Positions 25,048 through 32,813 of a stretch of DNA of 64,000 bases are shown here, piece by piece (the first letter of the stretch is position 1; each line of letters opens with the position of its first letter). This DNA comes from Wenzhouxiangella sp. (GTDB lineage Bacteria > Pseudomonadota > Gammaproteobacteria > Xanthomonadales > Wenzhouxiangellaceae), in assembly GCA_007134485.1 (NCBI GenBank), contig SLKT01000042.1:1-64000 (forward strand), written 5' to 3'. The translations under genes were made by a program, and so were the position numbers. Below the pieces are notes generated by a model, which saw only the letters and a list, made by a program, of their open reading frames with translations, had not been told where the DNA came from and searched no databases.

Positions 25048-25896
25048 ATGCCCGCCAGTCGCTTCAAGGGGGGAATGCTGGTGATGATGTTGCTGATGGT
25101 GTCGATCGGCCTTCGTGCCGAGCAACCGCGGATTGCGCTGGTGATCGACGACATGGGATTTCAGCAGCATCGGGACCAGGCGATCATGGCGCTGGATTCG
25201 CGGGTGGTGGTCGCGATCATCCCTGATGCGCCAATGGCGAGCCATCTTGCCCGTCAGGCGAGGGTTCAGGGTCGCGAGGCGCTCGTCCATCTTCCACTGT
25301 CCGGGCTCGGACCGGACAACTGCGAACCCGAGCTGACCTGCATGGGATCCGACTGGGCGGTCAAGCGCATGGCCGCGTACCTGAGCGAGGCCTTCGAGAC
25401 GGTCGAGGGCGCGGTTGGTTTCAATAATCACCAGGGCAGCCGGTTCACCGGGGACCGGCACGCCGTGGCCAGGTTGGTCGCGGGCGTTAGTCAGCTCGAA
25501 TATCGACTGGGTCGACCCTTGCTGGTTCTCGACAGTCGCACTTCGCCGACCACGGTGCTTGAACAAGAGGCCCGCAATGTGGGACTTGTCAGCGCGCGCC
25601 GGCATGTGTTTCTGGATCACTCCGACCGGGTCGAAGACATTGAACAGGCATGGGATGCGCTGATTGCCATGGCGCATGAACGTGGTCAGGCCATCGCCAT
25701 CGGTCATCCGCGCCCCAACACGCTGAAAGTGCTCGAACGTCGCCTTCCGGAACTTGAACCGGACGGTGTGGAGCTGGTGACGCTGACTGAACTGGTCTGC
25801 CCTTCCACAGGCGCCGAGCTGGTTAGTCGGGCCAGTGGTTGCCGGCAGGACGTCCGGGGGATTCCGAGCGGGGCTTACGAGGGATTGCCGCCGTAA
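25048..25896 (+). CDS. yibQ: Divergent polysaccharide deacetylase family protein (YibQ)
   Basis: A 282-residue secreted protein with a signal peptide (1-~24, ending GLRA). RIALVIDDMGF, VAIIPDAPMASHLARQARVQGREALVHLPL, GAVGFNNHQGSRFT and HPRPNTL are the signature blocks of the divergent deacetylase family (formerly DUF610). The catalytic activity is unproven. It follows envC and ctpA on the same strand; in E. coli yibQ follows envC directly. Its 3' end overlaps the convergent sulfotransferase gene by 22 bases. Confidence 0.85.
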   Translation: MPASRFKGGMLVMMLLMVSIGLRAEQPRIALVIDDMGFQQHRDQAIMALDSRVVVAIIPDAPMASHLARQARVQGREALVHLPLSGLGPDNCEPELTCMGSDWAVKRMAAYLSEAFETVEGAVGFNNHQGSRFTGDRHAVARLVAGVSQLEYRLGRPLLVLDSRTSPTTVLEQEARNVGLVSARRHVFLDHSDRVEDIEQAWDALIAMAHERGQAIAIGHPRPNTLKVLERRLPELEPDGVELVTLTELVCPSTGAELVSRASGCRQDVRGIPSGAYEGLPP

Positions 25897-26804
25897 CCGA
25901 AGATCGGATCCAGCTCCTGGTCGATTTTCGATTCGACCCAGGCCAGCAACTCTCCATCAAGATCGTCACGATAGCCACCGACCTTGGCGCGTCGCACCTT
26001 GCGCATTTCCGGATCGTCGGGATTGCGCAGCTTCAGAGAATTGTTCTGGAAGTAGTTGTCCTTTTCCAGTTTGCGCATGTTGTCGAAATCGCCGAACTCC
26101 ACGGTCGCCCTGATCTCCTCGTCGCTGAACGCCTCACCGATGAAGCCGTTGATCCGGGCCAGGGTTTCGGCAGGCGAAAGGCGCAGGTCCTCGTAGCGCA
26201 CGATCAAGGCATCGTCTCGGTCCTTGAGTTGTTCGGCCCAGAAGTTGTGATAGTGAATCAGCCACGGCAGACCGAAATCCGGATGCCGGATGAAATCCTC
26301 GCGGCTGATCGTGTCGCGTTCGATCGGATGGGCGGCCTCCCACTCCAGCAGTTCGCGCTTGAAACGCTTGGTCCGCTTGGTGTACTGAATGTACCAACTG
26401 ACCACGATGTCGGCGGGGTGGCGAGCCACGAACAGGGTCTTCTTGCCCTCAAGCGAAGGGTCATTGTCCGAGAATTTCTGTCCGACCACCTTCTCCCAGC
26501 TCGCCAGCCCGTTGGTGATCGCCCAGCGCGGCAGCCTGGCGTTCTGACGAGAGAGCTCGTCGGACTTGAATACCCGGCGCTGCGAAATGCCGTAATGCTG
26601 GGCATACAGGTGGGTCAGCATGGCCCGAAGCCAGGTCCCGCCGGTCTTGGGGTGGCGAATCATCAGCAGGTCGGCCCGCTCGAGCAGCCGCAATTGAAGT
26701 TTTTCAAGCCGGCGATAACGGGCCCGGACTCGCCACCGGTGCGGCAAGACTGCGGTCAGCACCAGGATGGTCCAGTGCAAGCCACGATCAATACTCAATA
26801 CCAT
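25875..26804 (-). CDS. PAPS-dependent sulfotransferase family protein
   Basis: A 309-residue protein of the sulfotransferase superfamily. HPKTGGTWLRAML (51-63) is the 5'-phosphosulfate loop and FVARHPADIVVSWY (~125-139) the 3'-phosphate-binding segment for the PAPS cofactor; RYEDLRLSPAETLARINGFIG and FDNMRKLEKD are also family-like. The acceptor could be a lipid, carbohydrate or small metabolite; nothing nearby identifies it. The N-terminal ~20 residues are hydrophobic (WTILVLTAVL), so membrane association is possible. It lies between yibQ and an AbgT transporter and belongs to no obvious operon. Confidence 0.8.
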   Translation of the reverse strand: MVLSIDRGLHWTILVLTAVLPHRWRVRARYRRLEKLQLRLLERADLLMIRHPKTGGTWLRAMLTHLYAQHYGISQRRVFKSDELSRQNARLPRWAITNGLASWEKVVGQKFSDNDPSLEGKKTLFVARHPADIVVSWYIQYTKRTKRFKRELLEWEAAHPIERDTISREDFIRHPDFGLPWLIHYHNFWAEQLKDRDDALIVRYEDLRLSPAETLARINGFIGEAFSDEEIRATVEFGDFDNMRKLEKDNYFQNNSLKLRNPDDPEMRKVRRAKVGGYRDDLDGELLAWVESKIDQELDPIFGYGGNPS

Positions 26805-26833
26805 GTTCGATTCGCCTGGTTGAAAGCTCTGGT

Positions 26834-26860
26834 GGGGCCCGACCGCTCAGGCCGGGCCCC
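26834..26860. terminator. GC-rich hairpin after the AbgT gene
   Basis: GGGGCCCG (26834-26841) and CGGGCCCC (26853-26860) form a perfect 8-bp stem with an 11-base loop, 16 bases beyond the transporter stop in its direction of transcription. No T-tract follows, so efficiency as an intrinsic terminator is uncertain. Confidence 0.45.
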
Positions 26861-26875
26861 GGGTCGGGTCGCTCA

Positions 26876-28501
26876 TCAGCCTGGCGGCGGATAGACATAG
26901 TGTGCCTGCAGCCCAAGCGGCAGACCCAGCCACCAGTAGAACAGCAGGAAGGCCGACCAGACGATCGAAAGCGCGATGGCATAGGGCAGCATCATCGAAA
27001 TCAGTGTACCGATGCCGGAGTCCTTGAAGTAGCGCTTGCAGAAGACCACGATCAGCGGGAAGTACGGCAGCAACGGAGTGACGATGTTGGATGTGGAATC
27101 ACCGACACGGTAAGCGGCCTGGGTCAACTCCGGAGAAATGCCAAGCTGCATCAGCATGGGCACGAATATCGGCGCGATGATCAGCCACTTGGCCGAGGCC
27201 GAGCCGACGAACAGGTTGACGAACATGGTCAGTGCGACGATGCCGATGATCGTCAACTGGGCAGGCAGGTTGAGCGCCTGCAGGAATTCCGCACCGTTGA
27301 CCGCCACCAGTATGCCCAGGTTGGAACTGGAAAAAGCGGCAATGAACTGGGCGGCGAAAAAGGCCATGACGATGTAGTAGCCCATCGATTCCATCGCCTT
27401 GCTCATGCCGGCCACGATGTCCTTGTGTGAATCAATGGTGCCGGCCACGTAACCGTAGACGATCCCCGGAATCAGGAACAGGATGAAGATCAGTGGCACG
27501 ATGGAACGCATCAACGGCGCCCCGAACGAGGTGACCGATTCATGGAACGCCAGGGCCGGGTCCGGATCACGCAGTGGCGAATCCGGCATCAAGACAGCGA
27601 GGGTCAGCAAGGCGATAGAGATCAGGATGCTCATGGTCGCCCAGAACAGGCCGCGCCCTTCCTTTTCAGAAAGCGCTTCCATCTTCGGCATGTCGGACAT
27701 GTCACCATCGACCGGGGTGTCCTTGACCAGGCGCGGTTCGATGAGTTTGTCGGTCAGCCACCAGCCCACGCCGATCACGATAATGCTGGATGCGGCCATG
27801 AAGAACCAGTTGGCCAGCGGGTTGACGAACAGCGACGGGTCAAGCACCCGCCCCGCTTCTTCGGTAATGCCGGCCAGCATCGGATCGATGGCCGATGGAA
27901 TAAAATTGGCCGAAAATCCGCCTGAGACCCCGGCGAAAGCCGCCGCGATGCCCGCCAGCGGATGTCGCCCAGCGGCATAGAACAGCACCGCGCCCAAGGG
28001 TATGACCACCACGTAGCCGGCATCGGCCGCGGTATGCGAGATGATCGCGACCAGAATCAGCATCGGCGTGAGCAGCTTGACCGAAGTCCAGCCCAAAAGC
28101 TTGCGCAGACCGGCATTGATGAAACCGGTATGCTCGGCCACGCCGACACCCAGGAGGGCGACCAGGACTATGCCCAGGGGCGCAAAATTGACGAACACCT
28201 GGACCATGTTGACCAGGAAGTCGGCCATTGCCGATCCGGACAACTGGTTGATGACCTGGATATTCTCGCCGGTCGATGGATGGACCGCGGCAAACTCGAT
28301 CGGCGCCAGAATGGCCGAAAGCACCCAGACGATAATCATCAGCAGGAAAAACAGCACCGCCGGGTCGGGCAACTTGTTGCCGACCACTTCGATGACGTTG
28401 AGTGCCCGCTCGAGCATGGTGCGCTCGCCGGGCAATACCTTGTGCAGGTCAGGGTTGGGCGATGAAGACGGGTCTTGGTTGTTGTTGTCTTGCTGGCTCA
28501 T
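26876..28501 (-). CDS. AbgT-family transporter
   Basis: A 541-residue polytopic inner-membrane protein of the AbgT family. After a polar N-terminus, membrane segments begin with LPDPAVLFFLLMIIVWVLSAILAPI; AAAFAGVSGGFSANFIPSAIDPMLAGITEEAGR and SASAKWLIIAPIFVPMLMQLGISPELTQAAYRVGDSTSNIVTPLLPYFPLI are the conserved hairpin regions. E. coli AbgT imports p-aminobenzoyl-glutamate, while other members export sulfonamides; substrate and direction cannot be read here. A link to the pabB/pabC folate genes far downstream would be speculative. Confidence 0.88.
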   Translation of the reverse strand: MSQQDNNNQDPSSSPNPDLHKVLPGERTMLERALNVIEVVGNKLPDPAVLFFLLMIIVWVLSAILAPIEFAAVHPSTGENIQVINQLSGSAMADFLVNMVQVFVNFAPLGIVLVALLGVGVAEHTGFINAGLRKLLGWTSVKLLTPMLILVAIISHTAADAGYVVVIPLGAVLFYAAGRHPLAGIAAAFAGVSGGFSANFIPSAIDPMLAGITEEAGRVLDPSLFVNPLANWFFMAASSIIVIGVGWWLTDKLIEPRLVKDTPVDGDMSDMPKMEALSEKEGRGLFWATMSILISIALLTLAVLMPDSPLRDPDPALAFHESVTSFGAPLMRSIVPLIFILFLIPGIVYGYVAGTIDSHKDIVAGMSKAMESMGYYIVMAFFAAQFIAAFSSSNLGILVAVNGAEFLQALNLPAQLTIIGIVALTMFVNLFVGSASAKWLIIAPIFVPMLMQLGISPELTQAAYRVGDSTSNIVTPLLPYFPLIVVFCKRYFKDSGIGTLISMMLPYAIALSIVWSAFLLFYWWLGLPLGLQAHYVYPPPG

Positions 28502-28534
28502 GGTCTTTCAATCCCTTCGTTGTCCCTTGCAATG

Positions 28535-29122
28535 TTATTCGTGGCCCCAGGGCGCCGGCGGCGCATCGACTGGCTCGGTCAGATCAAACTCGGCCCGGAA
28601 CAGCCGCCCGGCGCGCACCAGCTCGTAGGCAAATTTTTCGCCCGGATGGACTTCCATGGACCAGAAATTGCCGACCGAAACCTCCAGTCCATTGGACAGG
28701 AACAAGGCTTTCGAGTAGTCATCCACCGGGAAGGTCTGGCGCCAGGCGCGCCCGGGGTCGGTGGTGTGGCCGCCATACCAGGTCACTGTTTCCTCACTGC
28801 CGTCGGAATGGCGATGGTCGTGCTTGAGTCGAAATCCGTTATCGGTGCGCGACACGATCCAGGTGCGCGAGCGATTGTCACCGACATGCAGGGGAATGCG
28901 AATCTCGTCTTCGCTGCATTCGCGTACATGCATGGTCACTTCGCGATCCAGCCAGCCATCGTCGCCAGGCCTGGAGAATCCGGTCATCTCACCGGCAAAT
29001 GCCTGCCCGCACAGTTCACTCAACTGGTTCCAGAAGGCATCACGAGGGTCCTGTTCCCCGGCAACGGACGTGGTCATGAGAGTCAGGCCCACAATGGATC
29101 CCAGCAGACGAATCAATGACAT
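28535..29122 (-). CDS. Secreted protein of unknown function
   Basis: A 195-residue protein with a signal peptide (1-~22, MTTSVAG). The mature part is rich in charged beta-strand segments: REVTMHVRECSEDEIRIPLHVGDNRSRTWIVSR, HDHRHSDGSEETVTWYGG, NFWSMEVHPGEKFAYELVRAGRLFRAEFDL, and it ends PPAPWGHE. Two cysteines (LCGQ, RECS) could form a disulfide. A lipocalin-like beta-barrel is possible from the alternating pattern but is only a guess. I do not recognise a named family. It lies downstream of DUF1820 and upstream of AbgT on the same strand with gaps, so operon membership is unclear. Confidence 0.7.
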   Translation of the reverse strand: MSLIRLLGSIVGLTLMTTSVAGEQDPRDAFWNQLSELCGQAFAGEMTGFSRPGDDGWLDREVTMHVRECSEDEIRIPLHVGDNRSRTWIVSRTDNGFRLKHDHRHSDGSEETVTWYGGHTTDPGRAWRQTFPVDDYSKALFLSNGLEVSVGNFWSMEVHPGEKFAYELVRAGRLFRAEFDLTEPVDAPPAPWGHE

Positions 29123-29192
29123 GGAAATCGGTCCCGATGTGAATAACAGCCCGGAACCTTAGCACAGCTTCCGGCCTGCGGCCAGAAGGATT

Positions 29193-29510
29193 TCAGCGCT
29201 TCGAGCGGGGACCGTCCAGCGGTAGCTGGGTGACCTTTTCACCGGACTTGGAGTCGCGAATCGCACAGGTACCGCGCTTTTTGACCTGTTCGACGCGAAT
29301 CACGGCATGCATGGGGATGTGCAGGACTTCGACGTCGGCGAATTCCTCGCGCAGGCGCTCTTCGGTCGGATCGATCACGACCGAGTCGTCGGTTTCGAAT
29401 ACCAGCTCGGACGCCTCGATGAATCCGTAGGCCAGGTCACTGCCGGTGACCTTCTTGCAAAACAGCTCGTAAACCTTGGCCTGGTTGAGAAATGTGATCT
29501 TGAATAGCAT
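29193..29510 (-). CDS. DUF1820 family protein
   Basis: A 105-residue small protein recognised as DUF1820 by its N-terminus MLFKITFLNQAKVYELFCKKV and the central GFIEASELVFETDDSVVIDPTEERLREEF. This gammaproteobacterial family has no assigned function. The start codon abuts the rhomboid protease stop with no spacer, so it is the last gene of the exeA-gspB-rhomboid-DUF1820 unit. Confidence 0.85.
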   Translation of the reverse strand: MLFKITFLNQAKVYELFCKKVTGSDLAYGFIEASELVFETDDSVVIDPTEERLREEFADVEVLHIPMHAVIRVEQVKKRGTCAIRDSKSGEKVTQLPLDGPRSKR

Positions 29511-30221
29511 TCAGTAGTCTTCTCTTGCTGCAAGCTGCAGACGGTTCGAAAACAGGCGAAGAATGACTGCGGTCACCAAGCCGGCGACAAAGCCGGCCAC
29601 GTGCGACCACCACGCCACGGCTCCTGACATGGGGCCGAAAACGCTGTAAAGCAACTGCAGCGTGAACCACGAGCCGATGACCAGCAACGCCGGAACCCGG
29701 GCGAACTGCAGGTAAAGGCCCAGCGGGATCCACAGGCCCATGCGGCGACTCGGGAACAGGCCCAGGTAAATGCCGATCACGGCCGAGACCCCGCCGCTGG
29801 CGCCAACCACCGGGACGCTGGTATCGCCAAGCTGAACGGCCACGAAGAGATTGGCCGCGCCACCGAGAATCAGGAACGCCAAGGCGAACCGAACGTGACC
29901 AATGGCGCGCTCAACCGCGATGCCAAACACCCAAAGGTAAGCCAGATTGCCCAGCAAATGAACCCAGTCGGCATGCACAAACAGCGCGGACACGACTCCG
30001 ACCAGCTCTGGATTGAGCCAGAATCGGGATACCTGGTCGAAACCGACATTGACCTGGGCGGGCGTGAACCCCCAGAAATACAGCCAGGCCTCGCCATTGG
30101 CCGGCTCCAGGAACCAGTAGGCCAGCATCATCATCAGGCAGACCATGCACAGCGCCACCAGCGACCACGGCCAGATTGGAGCCCTACGACCGAGGCTGCT
30201 CAGCGGCAGGCCTTGCCTCAC
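29511..30221 (-). CDS. Rhomboid family intramembrane serine protease
   Basis: A 236-residue six-helix membrane protease. The catalytic serine is in VGASGGVSAVIG (Ser ~142) and the histidine in WWSHVAGF (His ~207); HLLGNLAYLWVFG (88-100) supplies the oxyanion-side His and Asn. Rhomboids cut single-pass membrane proteins within the bilayer. It overlaps gspB by four bases, an unusual partner; in Providencia a rhomboid matures TatA, but the substrate here is unknown. Processing of type II secretion or other secreted proteins is a possibility from context only. Confidence 0.9.
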   Translation of the reverse strand: MRQGLPLSSLGRRAPIWPWSLVALCMVCLMMMLAYWFLEPANGEAWLYFWGFTPAQVNVGFDQVSRFWLNPELVGVVSALFVHADWVHLLGNLAYLWVFGIAVERAIGHVRFALAFLILGGAANLFVAVQLGDTSVPVVGASGGVSAVIGIYLGLFPSRRMGLWIPLGLYLQFARVPALLVIGSWFTLQLLYSVFGPMSGAVAWWSHVAGFVAGLVTAVILRLFSNRLQLAAREDY

Positions 30222-31261
30222 GGTTCTAGCAGAAAACGATAGTTCCGGTAATCAATGATCGCGCCTTCAGGCCGAATTTCGGCCAGACGTGCGCCACTGG
30301 CGATGGTGTCACCGGTCGTGAATCGCTCGCCGTTGACCAGTACAAAGCGCCGCTGTTCATCGCGTGAATACACATGGATGGTCAGTTTGAGTTCGGGCAG
30401 GTCACGACGGATCGACAGCGGCAGTTCCCAGACCTTGACATACTCGGGCCCTCCGGGCCGCCAGGTTTCGGCATCCGGCACCGGCGTGGTGGCTCGCGCC
30501 ATCTCGACAGGCTCGTCGGCCTCGCCCTCGACCTCATCGGGCACATCCCTCGACTCGCGTGGCGGGCTGTCGGGTTGCTCGGCCCGGGCCACTTCCGCCT
30601 CCTCGTCGGCTTGACGCTGGCGCGCCTCGATCTCGCGCAGGCGCCTGTCAATCTCCGCGGCTCTTTCCGCCTGTTCGACAGTTGGTGATTCGGGTCTCCT
30701 GGGCGCCGGCGCGGTCACCGTCTCTTCCGGAGCGCGGCGGACCCGGCGCGAACTCGGCTGATCTTCGTCCTCCTGCTCGACCTGGGCCAGTTCGGCATCG
30801 CGTTCTTCCTCGGCCACGCGCCGAGCCAGCTCGGCCTCGATTTCACCCGGGTCGGATAACACACGTTCGCGTGGCTGGCCATCGGGACCGGGGCGATCCG
30901 TTTCGGCCTCGGCCAGCGGCTCGACCGATCGAGACGGTCGTGAATCGTGACCTTCACGTTCGGCATCATCACTGTCGATGGCCGGCGGCAAGACCGGTTC
31001 GATCGGCTGTTCGGCCGCCGAAGGGGGCGCATCTTCACCGCCCAGTCCGACCATTCGCTCGCCGATCTGGTCGCGATTGACCACAGCGAGGGTAGCCGCC
31101 GTCAACACCGCAACCATGGCAACGCCGATCACGATGAAGCGACCGCCCCGACGCTGATTGCCGGAGGCGCCATCGGTGGTCCGGGCATCATCCAGGCCTG
31201 GTGCCTGGCCCATGCGGCGACGTGCCTCCGACTTGCGCAATGCATCGAGAATGTAAGACAC
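30218..31261 (-). CDS. gspB: General secretion pathway protein B (GspB/ExeB)
   Basis: A 347-residue inner-membrane protein. MSYILDALRKSEARRRMGQ at the N-terminus and the C-terminal domain VKVWELPLSIRRDLPELKLTIHVYSRDEQRRFVLVNGERF (~275-347) define the family. One membrane helix (~42-60) is followed by a long low-complexity Glu/Arg/Asp-rich periplasmic linker (~80-265). ExeA and ExeB form the complex that inserts the secretin of type II secretion through the peptidoglycan. It lies four bases after exeA. The core gsp genes are not in the window. Confidence 0.88.
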   Translation of the reverse strand: MSYILDALRKSEARRRMGQAPGLDDARTTDGASGNQRRGGRFIVIGVAMVAVLTAATLAVVNRDQIGERMVGLGGEDAPPSAAEQPIEPVLPPAIDSDDAEREGHDSRPSRSVEPLAEAETDRPGPDGQPRERVLSDPGEIEAELARRVAEEERDAELAQVEQEDEDQPSSRRVRRAPEETVTAPAPRRPESPTVEQAERAAEIDRRLREIEARQRQADEEAEVARAEQPDSPPRESRDVPDEVEGEADEPVEMARATTPVPDAETWRPGGPEYVKVWELPLSIRRDLPELKLTIHVYSRDEQRRFVLVNGERFTTGDTIASGARLAEIRPEGAIIDYRNYRFLLEP

Positions 31262-31265
31262 CGAA

Positions 31266-32810
31266 TCAGGCTCCGTCCTGGTTGATTGACAATGACGGCC
31301 CGGAAATGTGCGGGACCTTCAGGAACAGCCGGGTTGCCGGGCCGATCATGCCATCATCGCTCAGGCCATGGTGACGCTGGAATTCCATGACCCATTGTTG
31401 AAAGTCTCCATCATACCGATCATCGATTCCTCCGGTCCAGGCCGGTTCGGTGACCACCTCCGCCAGCTCTTTCATGCGGCGCACCTCCTCGCCCGAATCA
31501 CCATAGCGCAAGATCGTGCCCTCATCAGGCCAGGCGACGTAGAAATCACCCAGCCAGCGACGATCAATCTGGCGCAGCGGCACGCGATAATCCTGGCCCT
31601 GGTGGCGCAGCACCAGTTGGTCTTCATCCATGCCGACCAACAGCACATGCGCCTGAGCGGGGTCGCTCAAGCGCAAGACCACCGGGAGTCCGACCTGCTC
31701 GATGAATGTCCAGCTGCCGCGCTTGGGCAGGCAGGCCAGGTCATCGCCTGATTGTCCGCTGCAGGCAGCCGCGACCGCGTCGCTGTTCATGCCGCTCCAC
31801 AAGCTAGCCATCTCGGACCATGCGCTGTCGCGATCGGCATCTGCCAGCATGCTTACCCAGGCCGGACGCGAAGTGTCCTGGGTGGTGTCGCCGGCCTGCA
31901 ACATCATCCAGCCCAGTGAGCCTCCACCGGCCAGGACCACCGACACCACCACGGCAGCCAGCGCGCCACGCAGCCAGCCGGTGCCCTCCTGCCACTGCTC
32001 ACCGGCAATTTCACGAGCCGCACCGCGCACCACGCGTGCGTTGATGCGATCCATCTCGTGGGCATAGCCGGCCATCAAGGCTCGGTCTGCGATGATATTG
32101 ATCAGGCGCGGAACACCATCGGAGGCCTCGTAGAGCGCCTTGAGCGCATCGCGCGAAAATGGGCAACGCGGTGCTCCGGCCACCGCCAGGCGGTGGCGCA
32201 CATACTGCTCCGTTTCGGAACGATTGAGTGGATCAAGGTGATAGCGAGCGGTGATTCGCTGGGCGAGTTGGCGCAACTCATTGCGAGCCAGCAGTGCTCG
32301 CAGCTCAGGCTGACCCAGCAGGATGATCTGCAACAGCTTGTCGGTTGCCGTTTCCAGGTTGGTCAGCAATCGGACTTGTTCGAGTGCCTCGCGACTCATG
32401 TTCTGCGCCTCGTCGATCATCAGCACCACGCGCTCACCCTCGGCGTGACGCTCCAGCAGGTAGCGATTGAGACGATCCTGGAGCTTTTGCAGGCTATCGC
32501 CGGCATCCGAGGTGTCGATCTCGAGTTCGGCGCAAATGGCATGCAGCAGTTCGGGCGGGCTGAGCATGGGGTTGAGAATCAGGGCAACCCGGGTATTGTC
32601 GGGTACCTGCTCCAGAACCAGCCGACACAAGGTGGTCTTGCCGGTGCCCACCTCGCCGGTCAATTGAACGAAACCTCCGCTGCCGCCGGTGCCGACCCCA
32701 TAGAGCAGGTGAGCCAGCGCATCCTGGTGGCGCTGACTCAAATACACGAATCGCGGGTTCGGCGTGATGGCGAACGGGCGTTCGGACAGTCCGTAGAATG
32801 ATTCGTACAT
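31266..32810 (-). CDS. gspA: ExeA/GspA-type AAA ATPase with peptidoglycan-binding domain
   Basis: A 514-residue protein. MYESFYGLSERPFAITPNPRFVYLS and TGEVGTGKTTL (Walker A, 51-61) and VVLMIDEAQNMSREALEQVR (Walker B) form the cytoplasmic AAA domain; a membrane helix near 280-300 (ALAAVVVSVVLAGGGSLGWMML) leads to a periplasmic part that ends in a peptidoglycan-binding domain (~440-500, RHHGLSDDGMIGPATRLFL). This is the full ExeA architecture. It helps place the type II secretin. It follows putA by three bases but is functionally tied to gspB. Confidence 0.9.
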   Translation of the reverse strand: MYESFYGLSERPFAITPNPRFVYLSQRHQDALAHLLYGVGTGGSGGFVQLTGEVGTGKTTLCRLVLEQVPDNTRVALILNPMLSPPELLHAICAELEIDTSDAGDSLQKLQDRLNRYLLERHAEGERVVLMIDEAQNMSREALEQVRLLTNLETATDKLLQIILLGQPELRALLARNELRQLAQRITARYHLDPLNRSETEQYVRHRLAVAGAPRCPFSRDALKALYEASDGVPRLINIIADRALMAGYAHEMDRINARVVRGAAREIAGEQWQEGTGWLRGALAAVVVSVVLAGGGSLGWMMLQAGDTTQDTSRPAWVSMLADADRDSAWSEMASLWSGMNSDAVAAACSGQSGDDLACLPKRGSWTFIEQVGLPVVLRLSDPAQAHVLLVGMDEDQLVLRHQGQDYRVPLRQIDRRWLGDFYVAWPDEGTILRYGDSGEEVRRMKELAEVVTEPAWTGGIDDRYDGDFQQWVMEFQRHHGLSDDGMIGPATRLFLKVPHISGPSLSINQDGA

Positions 32811-32813
32811 CGC

